Part shown: positions 37,144 to 49,177 of the stretch, piece after piece
Position numbering within the stretch: the stretch's first letter is position 1
How the letters are laid out: every line of letters begins with the position of its first letter
Source: Brachycybe producta
Taxonomy: Eukaryota > Arthropoda > Diplopoda > Playtdesmida > Andrognathidae
DNA: 64,000 nucleotides
NCBI GenBank assembly: GCA_036925085.1
Contig: JAUPFP010000023.1
Span: 1,873,778-1,937,777, forward strand
Reading direction: 5' to 3'
Notes under the pieces: generated by a model
Database searches by the model: none
What the model saw: the letters and a program-made list of their open reading frames with translations, nothing else
Told to the model about the DNA's origin: nothing
Position numbers and translations under genes: made by a program

Positions 37144-37422
37144 AGGGCTTGGATTTTTATGCAATAACAAGCAAATGTTTCTCAATGGGCCAATTCTGTT
37201 TAGATTAACCAACAATTATGATTTTTTTTAAATAAAAACAATGGTTAGAGGCTAGAATTCTAGTTGATTACTGACAGCAACCAGAGATCTAGCCTCTAAC
37301 CAGCTTTTTTGGTTAGAAACATCATAATTTCATTTATGATAAAGATGGTTACACTTCACAATTGGCATTTTGGTCTTAAATGGAGAATAACTTGCTTGAT
37401 ATTGCATCAAAATTCGAACCCT
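37144..37422. mobile_element. hAT-like foldback element, GATTTTNATGCAA family, copy 2
   Basis: The left end AGGGCTTGGATTTTTATGCA is inverted at the right (TGCATCAAAATTCGAACCCT). An inner pair, GGTTAGAGGCTAGAATTCTA and CTAGCCTCTAACCAG, forms a second stem. It is flanked by TTATTATT on the left and by a low-complexity (ATT)n tract on the right, so the duplication cannot be judged. The (ATT)n tract to about 37500 explains the poly-Ile frame. Confidence 0.75.
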
Positions 37423-37464
37423 AATTATTATTATAATATTATTATAATTATAATAATAATAATA

Positions 37465-37502
<38 letters not shown>

Positions 37503-38025
37503 ACCGTCAGTAAGGGGCAAATACGCTCACTTTTATTTTACTCTTCTAATTTCGAAAAAAAAAAAAACCCGAGTAGAGTTATGGTCTTAAGAAGAGTTAG
37601 AAGACAAGTGGTTCCGTTAAACTTTTCAATATGCAAATTTGCAAAATGTTCCAATGTGAATTATGAGAATAATCTGATATACAGACACACAAACGGAATC
37701 CCTCTTCAGTTTCTTCAGTGATTCTCTTCCATTTGATTGCTTCTATTTTCATTTAAATAAAACTCCAGGTAGAAAAGAAAAATGAAAAAAGATCCGTTAT
37801 TTCTAGAATTTAGAGGTACAGTGTATTGTCTTGCCTTGCCTTGCATTGGCATTGCCTTGCCTCCTCTATCCACCACCCCTTGAGATACAGTATAATGTAT
37901 ATTCATTGAATACAAAGATTCAAGTCTTCATTATGCTTTTATTATTATTCTCCCTCATATTTTAAATAATAATAAAAAAAAGCTTTTGATCTTCAATACA
38001 GACAATAAAAAATGTCTATAAGAGA

Positions 38026-38060
38026 GGGGGGGGGGGGGGGGGGGAGGGAGGGAGGGGAGG
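38026..38060 (+). repeat. G19 run with following G-tracts
   Basis: Nineteen consecutive G, then GGGAGGG-type tracts. It has strong G-quadruplex potential on the plus strand and is likely to be a site of sequencing error. Confidence 0.9.
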
Positions 38061-38183
38061 AGACAGATGCCAATAATTTATAACAGAATAGAGCGACCTC
38101 TGTTGATTAAACATAGAATTAATTTAGATTTAATTTTTGATTCATTTTATTATGTAAATAGATTTTTTAGTTACATTTTAATT

Positions 38184-38445
38184 AGGGTTATTATTTTTTA
38201 TGCAAAATACCAAGCAAATGTTTCTCAATATGTGGCTCAAGGGTCAATCCCGTTTAGATCAATCAACGATTGTTTTTTTCTTTTCAATTAAAATTATTGG
38301 CTAGAGGCTAAAATTCTAGGTGACAACTGATAGTACATTAGTATCTAAACATCTTAGCCTCTAACCAACCCTTTTTTATTAGAAACAGCTCTAATGATAA
38401 TGAGGAGCATTTGCTTGATATTGCAAAACAAAAAAATCCGAGCCT
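38184..38445. mobile_element. hAT-like foldback element, GATTTTNATGCAA family, copy 3
   Basis: The left end AGGGTTATTATTTTTTATGC is inverted at the right (CTTGATATTGCAAA...GAGCCT). The flanking octamers TTTTAATT and TATTAATT differ at one position, consistent with an 8-bp hAT duplication. The interior keeps GGCTAGAGGCTAAAATTC and TTAGCCTCTAACCA. Confidence 0.75.
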
Positions 38446-39812
38446 TATTAATTATAATACACATGTAAAAAAAAATCACTTTTAGCTTTTTTGATGTTTT
38501 TTTTTAAAAAGTAAATTCAAAGTAAATCTTTAAATGACTGAAAATGAATGGAATTGAAAATACAAGTCATAAAAAATGTGGATTACACATTGTTTCAAAA
38601 ACACAAAAAACAAAGACATAAAAGTTTGAAGAGGATTTTTTTTATATAGCTTAAAAAACAGAAACAAATTCATGTCATTTAAAGATGTCTACATAAGGTT
38701 TAATCACAATTAAGCTTTTGGTTTTAGTCATAAAAAATAACCATCTTAAACTGGGGTTAAAACATTTTTTTTATACGTTTCATTGTAAAATGTAAATGTT
38801 TTATAGGCTATAACATATACAGTATACAAATATAAAATATATATTGAAGCCGCCAGTCAATCTAATTGATCTTCATAAAAAAAGAATACTTGTTCATCAT
38901 ATAATTGCAATTTGCGAACCATTTTATTAACAACTATTTCGGGTGTAGCTTGGGGGCCACAGACCCCCAGGGGGAAAGGGCGCAGGAGGTTTTGGGACGC
39001 AATGTTGAGTTACAATCAGTATGACAACCAGAAAGAAAAATTGCACTTTGTCTAGCCTCTAACCAGGTTCTATAACTGTAAAAAGCTATTTTTCGTTTGC
39101 TTATGAATTTCTATTTAAAAAAATATTTGTTGGGCGCACTTAAAAGATTTTTTGCTCCCGGGAGCCAAAAACCTAGCTACGCCACTGGTTAGTTTAAATG
39201 GAACTGTACAACTGTGTTATCAGTTTAATAGTAAAAATCATCAAATGAAAATGTGTTTGATCTAATTTTCTTGATCCCGGTTTAGATGAGTTTCACACAC
39301 CAGTTGATATAACAAATAAAATAGGTATAGGTTCAATCGAGGCTAAGGAAAATGGGGAAACTTTTTTCTTAAAAAAGTCTCACAAGTGTCCAAAATGATG
39401 ATAGTTGTTCCCAATTCCTTAACTTTGTGTGTTTCTCAAGCCAACAATAACAAGACTGTTAAATAGCTGGCCAATTGGAGAATTAAATTGGTGGCGGTTG
39501 ATGTGGCGGCGGCTTTCGTTTTAAGCCAGAAAAGAAAACTTAAAAAAAAATAAAAGTCCTGTTTAAAGATGATGGGTGCCAAAAAATAATTTACTAAGAG
39601 AGAGAGAGTGGACTCACAAATTGCCAGTTTCTAGTTCACACAAATGTGAGTCATCGCATTTTTTTTTGTAATAAACTTGAGGGCCAAAAAACAAATGTTT
39701 GAGTGGAGGGTGTGTGTGGGTCGGTCATTTATTTATTGTACGTTTTTTTTTGATGATTCAAACTTTTGACTGAACGTTTAGTTCAGGTATTATACTTGCA
39801 TCGCCCCTAGAT
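38446..39812. other. Intergenic stretch with one probable hAT remnant
   Basis: 38940-39187 is bounded by GTGTAGCTTGGGGGCC and by CCTAGCTACGCCACTG. These are inverted and typical of hAT ends (CAGTGGCGTAGCTAGG type), so it is probably a decayed element. CTAGCCTCTAACCAGG occurs inside it at 39054. Otherwise AT-rich. Confidence 0.5.
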
Positions 39813-39889
39813 GAAGCTTGTGACGTCAGAGGGAGGATCCTATATTAAACGCTATATTTTTCATTAATCCCTCTGACATCACAAGCTTC
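39813..39889. repeat. 22-bp inverted repeat of a small foldback element
   Basis: GAAGCTTGTGACGTCAGAGG(GA) at 39813-39834 is inverted at 39868-39889 with one mismatch. A single arm of the same sequence (GATGTCACAAGCTTCTTA) recurs at 46837-46854, so the family is dispersed. Confidence 0.75.
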
Positions 39890-39919
39890 TTCTTACAGTA
39901 AGGCATGTATATACAGTAA

Positions 39920-40331
39920 AGCCTCGTTTTCACGACGATAGTTCTATCGTGAGAGTAGCTGTCATGAAAGTTGCGATAGTTCACACACGATAGCAACTGT
40001 CAACACGTCTTGAAGTAACGTAATAGTTCATTGTCATGACAGTGTGACGTCTACTTCATAGATATCATTGAGTCAACAACAGTGTTACCTCTCTCTCCCT
40101 CCAGAAGCCAAATTTCCCTACAAAGTGGATATTTCCCTACAAGCGGTCATTCAACAATTATTACTATCGCGACAGTGCTATCAACTATCTAATCAAACGA
40201 GATCATAGTGTGATAGTGCTATCGCGACAGTGTGATAGCGACTATCATGTAGTTTTCACGATGATCGTTCTCGCGAAAGTTGCTCTCATGACAGCAACTA
40301 TCGTGACAACTATCATCGTGAAAACGGGGCT
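39920..40331. mobile_element. Harbinger-like MITE flanked by TAA
   Basis: AGCCTCGTTTTCACGACGAT at the left is inverted at the right (ATCATCGTGAAAACGGGGCT) with few mismatches. TAA flanks both sides (39917-39919 and 40332-40334). The interior holds many short ACGATAG/CTATCGTGAC repeats in both orientations, giving a multi-branched fold. No real coding capacity. The minus frame at 40219-40509 only overlaps its right part. Confidence 0.8.
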
Positions 40332-40696
40332 TAAGTACAACACATGTACCACAGTATACAAAGGCAGTTGCTGAAAAATGGCAACAAAAAAAAACTAATG
40401 AGCATGCACAACCACTTTCCTCATAGTAACATGTACAATGTACACAAACACTAACAGATGGCGCACTCTTATTTACAATTACGGTGTACATTTTTCTTAC
40501 CATAGACAACTATATAAAAGAGGCACACAAACAGTTAGAGGCAACATTTACGCGGCCATTTTTTATTGCCAACCAATTAATAGTATTAATACAATAAAGG
40601 AAACTCTTGAAGAAAAAACACACACAGCCACCTATTGTCTTGAGTTGATAGAGGTATGAATAAGACAGAATATTCAGTCTTTAACATCAACCTAAA

Positions 40697-40709
40697 CCAC
40701 TAGGGGGCG
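40697..40709 (+). promoter_or_regulatory. CTCF-core-like motif (strongest)
   Basis: CCACTAGGGGGCG followed by GCGCTG is a near-exact match to the vertebrate CTCF consensus. It lies in unique sequence between two MITEs. Motif match only. Confidence 0.45.
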
Positions 40710-40730
40710 GCGCTGTAAATGAATGTCACC

Positions 40731-40987
40731 CAGGGCCGGATTAAGACCAAATTGGGCCTGATGCTGCAGTGCAAAAAAGGCCCATTTATTTTCGGCATTG
40801 GTGCATGTGCATTCTACACTCACAGTACATGTGCACTCAGACTGACTTACTCGCGATTTTCTTTAAAAATAATGCCACCAGCCACCTATGTAAACTGTTT
40901 AAAGTCGTCGTCTGTTTTCATCTGGGCCTATTTCAGGAATCGGCCTAATGCTGCAGCATCAATAGCACCCACCTTAATCCGGCACTG
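40731..40987. mobile_element. hAT-like MITE with 8-bp duplication
   Basis: CAGGGCCGGATTAAGACC at the left is inverted at the right (CCTTAATCCGGCACTG). The flanks ATGTCACC (40723-40730) and ATGTCGCC (40988-40995) differ at one base. The 89-codon frame at 40719-40988 is a read through this element and not a gene. Confidence 0.88.
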
Positions 40988-40995
40988 ATGTCGCC

Positions 40996-43900
40996 ACTCT
41001 TTCAGTTGATATTTTTGAAAATGCCAAAGTGTTTGTGTTTCTATACTGTGAATATAATATAATAACCAAAATTACAAGTACACTTTTTCAATATTTTTCT
41101 GAAAATTCTGGGTTTCATTTCTCATCAAGGTACAGGGATTTATTCCATTTTTGAAGGGTCTTCTTTTCTAATGCGTTTATTTTCTTGCTTAAATGTGAAA
41201 ACGAGAAGGTAAAAAGCCCATTAGTTCTCTTAAAACCACACATGGTACACATATACATTATCAGTAAAATAGCCTCACTGTTGACGGACGCTGTTGTTGT
41301 TGTTGTTGTTATTGTATGCTTCCTCTGTGTATGTTTACTCCTAATGGGTCTTCTTATTTGAAAGGGAAGGTTTTTAGGTGTTATTTTTAAGGTGTTAAAA
41401 TTTACCGCAGTAACAGCAGCAAGTACTACTTACTATTACTAACTCCCGCTGTATAGGTAAAACCGTTAATGCATTTCGCAGTGGTAGGTCAAGTACATTG
41501 TGTTGTTGTACTAAGTAGAAAACCCATGATCATATAAATGTTGATGGGTCACAAACATATTATAGGCAAGTAGTGAGTGAGTGCCTGGGTAGACACGGTC
41601 TATATATAAAGAGAAAAGATATCAATCAGTTTTAACTTGATACCTTCTAAATCTAATATGATGATACATAGGGAGGGGTCTCTTCATTTCCACCCTTACC
41701 TTAGAGACGAATGATGGGATTTATTTTCGGTTCTTTTCATAATATACTACAATTGTAGAGACTAGAAGCAACAACATCAAGAAAAAAATAAGGGGTATAA
41801 GGTAGAAGAAAAGACTGATCAATGTGTTGTTTAGGGAAGGTTTTTAAGGAAGGGTGAATAGAGAGAGGTTGAGGTGGATGAGGATGATGATGATGGCATT
41901 GCACACTTGAAATGAAACGATGGACTTAAATGAAGGTGCATATATAGAAAAATACAAAACAAGACATCTTTTACTAATGGAAACCGTGTGCCATCATCAT
42001 CATCATCATCCTAAATAGGAAAGAAGTCTGGATGTGATTTCAAAAGTAGGTTTTCTCATTCGGTTGTAAAAATCACTTCCATTGGAGGAGATGGAAAAGT
42101 GTGTTGGTAGTGTTTTTTTTTTTGGAATGTGTTAATTCGCAACACAGTTATACATGTATTTTCTATTTAAAAAATACACACAAATAATAAGTGAACTGGA
42201 TTTAGTAGTCTAGTAGCCCACACCTTCTTCTCTCTCTCTAATCTAATCTAATCCAATGCATTTATAATAAATGACCATCTGTGGGTTTTTTTTCCAACCA
42301 TATTACACACAGCTTGAAAACATTTTTTGATAAATGCGTGTAATTTTATTCCAGTAGCTTTTGTGTCGTGATTAACTTTTATTAACTCTTTCTCTCTCAG
42401 ATTGCAAATGGTCAGTCAGCATGTTGTTGATAAATGGTCAAAAAACCTCTCTCTCTCTCTCTCTCTCTCTAATGTTTTAATTAATATAGTCAGTACATTC
42501 TTTTAAACATCGGCTGAAGCTACGATTTGAAGAAAACAAAAGTACCAAAAACCTGATAAGAGGCTTTTGTTACTGAAAAGTACTAAAAAATCATTATCTG
42601 CTCAAAGGTTGAGAACTACATAAGGGTCATGGGTTGGTAATTTTATGAAGGAAAAAAAATAGCCTCATGGAGTTTGAGGGCCACATAGCCCTGTTGAGCT
42701 CTGTGAGCATGTTATTGTTTTTTTTTTTTGGGGGGGGGGGGGTTGTGACCTCATTAGCTTCATGGGCAAAAAAGCTTAGCCAGCGGGTTTTGTGGGCCTG
42801 ATGTGATTTCGTGGTCTTCATGAACTTAGTGGGCTAGGCTCAGTGAAATTTTGTTGGGCTGGGCCTCAATTTTTTGCTTACAAAAATGTAGGTATTTTAG
42901 TATATTGATTGTCATGCTCCTTAGACACATGTTTGAAAAGAAATTCATTGTGTTAGAAACTAGAAGAGTAAAAACTCTTAAGATTGTTAGTATTTTCCAT
43001 AATACGTGGGTTATACCTGAAGCTCTCTATATGTTAGAATAGTATTTTTGTTTTAACTTGTTAAAAGGTCATCAAAATTCAGAAGAAACAAAAAAAAAAC
43101 GTTGAACGTTCACAAGTCATAGAGGACCCTTAGATTTCATATTTGCACAAAAGACACAAATCGATCAGAGTTTGACCGGTGATAAAAATAGAAGAAGAAA
43201 AAAAAAAGGTATCATCAGGATAGATAGGGTTGAATTTGCCAATTTCACCACATCTTTGCACAAATGACAAATCCTCTCTTTTTTTTCTCTCTCCTGTTGT
43301 CAAGTGTATGTGTGTGTACACATGAGGGTCATCATCATTTCATCAGATTTCTGATTAGCTTAGACCTGTCCAGGTTTTTCTTCTTCTTTGAACCCTATAT
43401 AGGATGGTTTTTATTTGATGGTGTCATAGGTCGTTGTCAAATTGGAGAAGAAGAGAGAGAGAGAGAGAGGAAGGGAGGGTCTGAGGAGGTGGTTAATGAC
43501 CGTTTCCCCATAACACAAGTGGACATTCAAATAACCTCTATCTCTCTCTGGACAGAAGACGCGTTTTTTTTTTGGAACAACGACGACGAAGATTTCTTTT
43601 ATCCAATCCAATCCAGGGAACAGCAGAATCTTAAGTCACATTTGCTATAATTTTGTTGACAGGTGCACATTGTCACACAATCTGCAACATCGGTACATTT
43701 ACGAGAAGCTTCTTGGGTCACATAATGTAACCCACTACAATCTGAAATTGAGTGATCATCTTTGTGAAAAAATTGTTTTTTTTTTAAACTTAAAATCTAC
43801 TTTTGAAAAAACATCATTCTAAAGTTTCTTAATGAAGTGGTGTCTTCTTCAACGTGGAAATCGGCGTTTTCGTCAAAAATTTCCAAAACGATTTAATCGA

Positions 43901-45794
43901 AAAGGTAGCTAAACCCATTCAACTTCAAGTTAATCTTTGATTGCGTTTCTACTTTTTTATGTTCTTCTTATTATATAAAATAGAAAACGTCTTGGATGGA
44001 AAAGGGGGGGAGGGGGTGAAGTAAATTTTGTGACAATCAGAGCCGTGACAATCAGAGCCATAACTAGAGCGAGGCGAGTGAGGCACCCTGTCTCCGCCGC
44101 GCAAAGCTAAGGAGCGTAGAAATCGAGCGCAAAGTAACTAAACTGATAGTACGAATGGGGCGCCAGCTTTTCCACATTGCGCAAAGCTTAGGGGAGGGGG
44201 AGGGGCGCGCAAAGTAACTAGAATAAGAATTTACTTAAGGTGGCGCCAGTTTTATTATTGCCTGGAAAGCAAAATAAGCTAGTTATAATGACTTTTGAGT
44301 GCAATTGCCACAATTTCGAAATCTTTGCCAATGTTACAAAAACGAAAAGCACAACACAAATAACAAGTTAATAACATAAATCGGTTAAGTTATCCCCTAC
44401 TTGTTTAGATAGTGAAATGTCAATATATTATGAATATTTATTAGATCTTATAATTTAAGGTGGGGATGTGTGGTGGGTGGGCATTTCTAAATATTATTCA
44501 TAAGTTTCATTATCAAGATCGATAAACCAGTTTGTAACCTTTGAACTATCTTAAGTGAAGTAGTCATCCCCCCCCCCCCCCTCCAATGGAGAAGACTATA
44601 TCGTCGTTTAAGAAGTGATACCACGTAACTAACAAAATATTAATTTGACAAGACGAACAAAAAAAAAACGTTATATATTGCAAATTTAAGGTGTTGTTAC
44701 ACAATTTTGTTGGTAATAAAATTATTTAGACGTTTTTTTTTAGCCATAATTAATATAATTATGTTACGTACGTGTGACATCATCACAAACAATTTTTGTT
44801 CCAAATATTCGCAAAAATCACATTAAATGGCTTTGAACGCCCTCTACCAGTCAATATTTTTTAAAATAATTTTTTGTTTATTTCGCAACATTTTTCAAAC
44901 AATGCACTTATTTTTTTTTAGTGTTATTTTAATTCCAAAACCTCAAAAGCACCAAAAATGTCAGTTACATGGTATCACTTCTTAACCAAAAGATATGTAA
45001 AAAATTTTCATTGATGGGTAATTGATATTTGTCTTTTAAGTTCTAATATATAAAATGATGATAATGTGCGTTATTCGTGAGGGTCAATCACTCTCGTTTT
45101 GTATTTTGCACCCTATTTTTGTATTTCCTTCTCTCTCTCTTTCTTCTCCATTCATTATTCGTGTTCCTTTTGTTTTTATCATAAAACTAGCTAAGTAAAT
45201 GCACCTTTTTGTTAATTCGAATCTTTTCTCACCACTTTAATATGGTCCTTATTTCCCTTCTTTAACTCTATATTCTTAATTAAGGAAGAGTGCTGAACTT
45301 TATTACACACCAGGTGAGTGAGTCACACAAAAGTCTCTCCTCCTCCTATTTTTACACTTTCACCCCGATCATCTTTATCTATGAATGCGCGCGCGTTCAG
45401 TTTCGAAGCGCTTTTGTCACGAAGCTGGCCGAAGAGCTTCCTATGTATGAAGTGCCGTGCATGTCAAAATTAAATTGTCATTAATATTTGACAGATTTTT
45501 TTTGACATAGAACTGCGCCAAATACATAGATATAGCTTCTAGAGCTGCTTCAAAAAGCGTTTATACGTACTCAATGTAGTTTAATTTATTGGTCTAATGT
45601 GCATCACTTTTAACAAAAGCTGTAAAAAAATAACAACATGAAAATATCTTGTTAAATGGTTGCGCTTCCTTTCTAGTTTCTAACGAGGCGACTGAGTAAG
45701 CGCCAAATTGAACAAACGTCAAACTAAATAACCGTAATATTTTTTGGCTTTTATTCAGTTTGGCATTTGTTACAAATGACGCTTATTCAGCGCC
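40996..45794. other. Long intergenic region, simple repeats and remnants
   Basis: No gene is supported. Seen: (GTT)n near 41290, (ATG)n near 41886, (ATC)n near 41996, (CT)n near 42447, a T/G run near 42719-42743, (GA)n near 43453 and a C run near 44570. A GTTAGAAACTAGAAG fragment lies at 42952. At 44035-44270 a GC-rich block has hAT-like text (AGAGCCATAACTAGAGCG) and repeated GCGCAAAG motifs. A CTCF-like CGCCCTCTACCAG (minus) lies at 44838-44850. The frame at 45290-45484 is discussed among rejected items. Confidence 0.45.
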
Positions 45795-45985
45795 TAGAGA
45801 TGTCAACGGTTTGAAACCGGTAGAACCGGTTCGTCAATTACTGAAACTGATAGAACCGGTTCGAACTGGCAACCGGTTCATCAAGATCGACGAACTGGTT
45901 TCCAAAAAAAAAAAAAAATCGCGAACCTATTAAACGGGTTCCGAACCGAGTAGAAACGGTTCGGTTTTACCCATTGCCACCTCTA
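45795..45985. mobile_element. hAT-like MITE with AACCGGTTC-rich body
   Basis: TAGAGATGTCAACGGTTTG at the left is inverted at the right (CGGTTTTACCCATTGCCACC, then TCTA). The left flank TCAGCGCC recurs at the right as TCACAGCGCC, an 8-bp duplication with two inserted bases. The body is made of repeated GAACCGGTTC palindromes. Confidence 0.75.
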
Positions 45986-46622
45986 TCACAGCGCCACCTT
46001 TGCAACAAACACTTTCAAAATTTTCTTTTAATTTTGCTTCTGAAAGACAAAACAATAATCAGGTTCTCAAAGTCCATTTACATTTTCAAACCACCTTAAA
46101 TTAACCTATTTCTGTTGTGTGTGTGTGTTTTATGGAATTGATGACACACCGGAAATAGGTTTTCTAGCCCTCATAGTTTACATTAGTCTGAATGAAACAT
46201 TATATACCGCATATCCTCCTCCATCTGTTGCACATTCATTTATTGTATTTATTATTAGCGGTTTCGTTTCTGTTCTTTTTTTTTTTTTTTCGTTGTTCTT
46301 CAACCAAAAAACACGTCGTTTTCTCTTATATTTACGCAGAATTAAATTAGTTGCGCTTCTATGCTTTTTTTTTTGCATTTATTAAAATGAATATGATCAA
46401 TTTAGACTAATCTTGAAGAAGTATGAAGAGGAGGAGGAGTAAGCACACACATGCCGACATTTCTCGTTTTATGTTCACAACATTTAAAGATGCTTATATT
46501 AATTTTTATTTTGAGAAGAAAAGGGACCTCATGGGTCTCATAAAGAATACATTCTTTTTCTGTTGTTGTTGTTGTTGTTGGATACATTTTTAAATGGTCT
46601 CTTTTATTCTCTACCAAAAACG

Positions 46623-47400
46623 GCCGAGTACAAACGATCAATTCTAACTTATCCATCCTGGCTTTTCAAAGCCAGAAAAAGCTTTTGAATGTCATAACGA
46701 TTGACAAAATATTTAGGATTGTGTCTGATAAAAAAGGGGGTAATAAGTTTATAACAAAAGAATTCAAGAATCTTTTTGTTTAAAATGTTGATATGAAATT
46801 AAATGGTACAATCCTAAATTTTTGGTCAATCTCTACGATGTCACAAGCTTCTTAATAGAATGAGGATGGTTTATGGGGTGTATTTTTGTTTTAAGATGGT
46901 TTATGCATTTCAGCTGATTTTTGAACTCCTTGATAATACTGTTTTTTTTTTCTTTCTCAGAAGACCAAAATTAAGAATAAAAAAACTAGGAAATGTTTTG
47001 GAAACTAGAAGGGTTGCTTATATTTAAGGACATTTTGATGTTTTATATCTTTCAAAAATGTTAAAACAAATATTTTCTCCTTAAAGTTGGATCATTTTCA
47101 AACTTACATTAAAAAAGCTTATTTTGAAAGATATCAACATGAAGGTGACCTACACTTCAAAACTGTAGGTCACTCATTTTACCTACACTTTGGAACTTTT
47201 TTATATTGATGATTACTATTGATTAGGTAAGGGTAACGTTAAATTAAGATTGTCGAAGGGAGTCTGAGAGTCGCAGCCCCCCAGAATATAAAAGTGTAGG
47301 TCACCTATAGTCACCGGCGATTAGTCTGTCCCTGATTTTAAGAGACAATCAATAACTGATAAGCCACGATGGATAAGCCAGAATTGATCGTGTGTATCCA
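46623..47400. mobile_element. Element with ACGATCAATTCT inverted ends, copy 1
   Basis: The left end (ACAAACGATCAATTCTAACT, then TATCCATCCTGGC) is inverted at the right (GGATAAGCCAGAATTGATCG, then TGTGTATCC). The same ends bound 56039-56991. Inside lie a single arm of the foldback at 39813 (46837-46854) and one copy of the GTTAGAAACTAGAA repeat (46995-47143). No transposase is seen and the superfamily is unknown. Confidence 0.6.
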
Positions 47401-48820
47401 ACCTTAAGATGTGTTTGTATCTTGAATTATATATTCATGACTCATGTGCTTTAAACACATAAATAAGCTTGAAAGTCTTTTTTTTTTTCTTTTCTTAATA
47501 TTAAGCTTGTTGTCATCATCATCATCTTATGGCTTTTCATCAGACAAAATCATACCACGATTAAATTAGATGAATAAAAAAAATTAACTATGTTTCTCTC
47601 TCTCTCTCTTCATCTTAAAATGAAGATTTAGTGGCTTTTCAGACATCTTCTCTGCAGAAAGAAAAGAACAATTTTAGAAACAGAGATGAAATTATTTTAT
47701 TTTAGTCTTCTTGGATTATTGTTGGATTCTGTACTTAGATATGCTTTTCGGTGTTTAATTGGTTAATTGTATATGGGTTACAGCAACAATAACAAAAAAA
47801 CAGCCACCCCCTCACCTCCCCTTCTCGTTCTCTATCTAAGGCTTTTTTTTCTCTCTTTCTCTCAACGGATGTGCCAATTAACGACAAGAGTCGTCTTTAA
47901 TTACCACTCAAGAGTTCGGGTTAATCGTGGCTGACGAATCACCGGTTGATGTTTTTTTTTCTTCTCTTCTTGCTGCTTCTCCTTCTTTGCAATAATAATA
48001 ATAACCCACCTTTAACATAAGCGTCTTCTCTTCAATCTAAAGTTACTTATCTAGAGAACTGCAGTAGAAAGATTCCCATTAAATTCAGTATATGTAGGAC
48101 CTTACTACACAAGACGACATGACAGAAAATACAATGGGACAGTTTTTACGTGGATGTTTGGATTGCCTGCATGCTTGCTTGCTTTTCTTTTTCTGCTTGG
48201 TATCTTATTGTCAGCCAAAAGAGGCTTTTCAAATCTCCTTCATAAGTCAGGACATTCTAGTATACAACAATCTTGAAAATAAAAATAAACCTTACTTCTC
48301 ATTTACAATTTGCAACTGAAAAACATATTCCTATACAGAAAAAAAGCAGAAAATCAGAAGAAAATTTCAGCTACATTTCTGCGTTCCTTCGCATCTCAAA
48401 GGTTCTCGAACATTACAATAAAAAAAACATTTCAAAGATATTTTTGAGTTTCTAGATAGAATTTAGTTATAGAAATAGTTTTGAGGAACCATAATAAAGA
48501 AATAATGCTGGTGAAAAGATGTCTTTCTATTGGCTGATAACAAATAATTCTGTGTGGCAAGAGGAAAAAATATCACCTGAAATACACATTCAGCCAGATA
48601 AATAGAATAGAATTATTCAAATTGGATAAATTCTTTTTTTATTGGAATTTTTCTTTTCTGCATGTGTGAATCATCCCTTGAGAAGTTTCCGTGCCGAACA
48701 CATTCGGAATTCCGCTCAGAAAATCAAAACTTATAATGGAATTTTCGACCAAAAGATAAGCGGAATTTTGAGTTGAAACAACATGTTCAGTTCAACTTAC
48801 ACACAAATTTCGCTAACTTA
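47401..48820. other. Intergenic stretch
   Basis: (ATC)n near 47514 and (CT)n near 47594. The frame at 48119-48319 is discussed among rejected items. At 48676-48780 there is a partial repeat of the inside of the next element (CGGAATTCCGCTCAGAAAAT occurs at 48700 and again at 48839). Confidence 0.4.
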
Positions 48821-49174
48821 AGCCTGGAACACATATGCGGAATTCCGCTCAGAAAATCACAACAGAATGTTTAAATGAGAAAATGTTCCATAAAAAGTAA
48901 ATGGAAAATTCAACAAAGCTCAACTTTTTCCGTTCAAGTTCCCACCAATCAGAAAGAAGCATGTGACATCACAAAAAAGCAAATTGGAATCCATTTTGGC
49001 AATAAATATAACGTTTCTTTTCTTGCTCAATAGAGGGTGCGCGCAACTTTCCTTATTACTTTTCTGTTTCAATGTGTGAACAACAGAGATACAGAAAAAG
49101 AAAATGACTTTTTTTTTTCTACCTTTCCGTATTTTCTTTTTTCTTAGCAGAATTAAGCGTGTGTGTTCCAGGCT
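48821..49174. mobile_element. Harbinger-like MITE flanked by TTA
   Basis: AGCCTGGAACACATATGCGG at the left is inverted at the right (AAGCGTGTGTGTTCCAGGCT). TTA flanks both sides (48818-48820 and 49175-49177). It shares its AGCC start with the elements at 39920 and 59765. A partial duplicate of its left interior lies just outside, at about 48690-48730. Confidence 0.82.
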
Positions 49175-49177
49175 TTA

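Noticed and set aside
40719..40988. 89-codon plus-strand frame
   Set aside because: It coincides with the hAT-like MITE at 40731-40987, which is bounded by an 8-bp duplication.
45290..45484. 64-codon frame with a locally GC-rich C-terminal half
   Set aside because: No family is recognised, and I could see no splice signals or neighbouring exons. It may be a decayed fragment.
48119..48319. 66-codon frame with a hydrophobic segment (LLFFFCLV)
   Set aside because: A start context and a hydrophobic run are not enough. The rest is AT-driven sequence with no motif.
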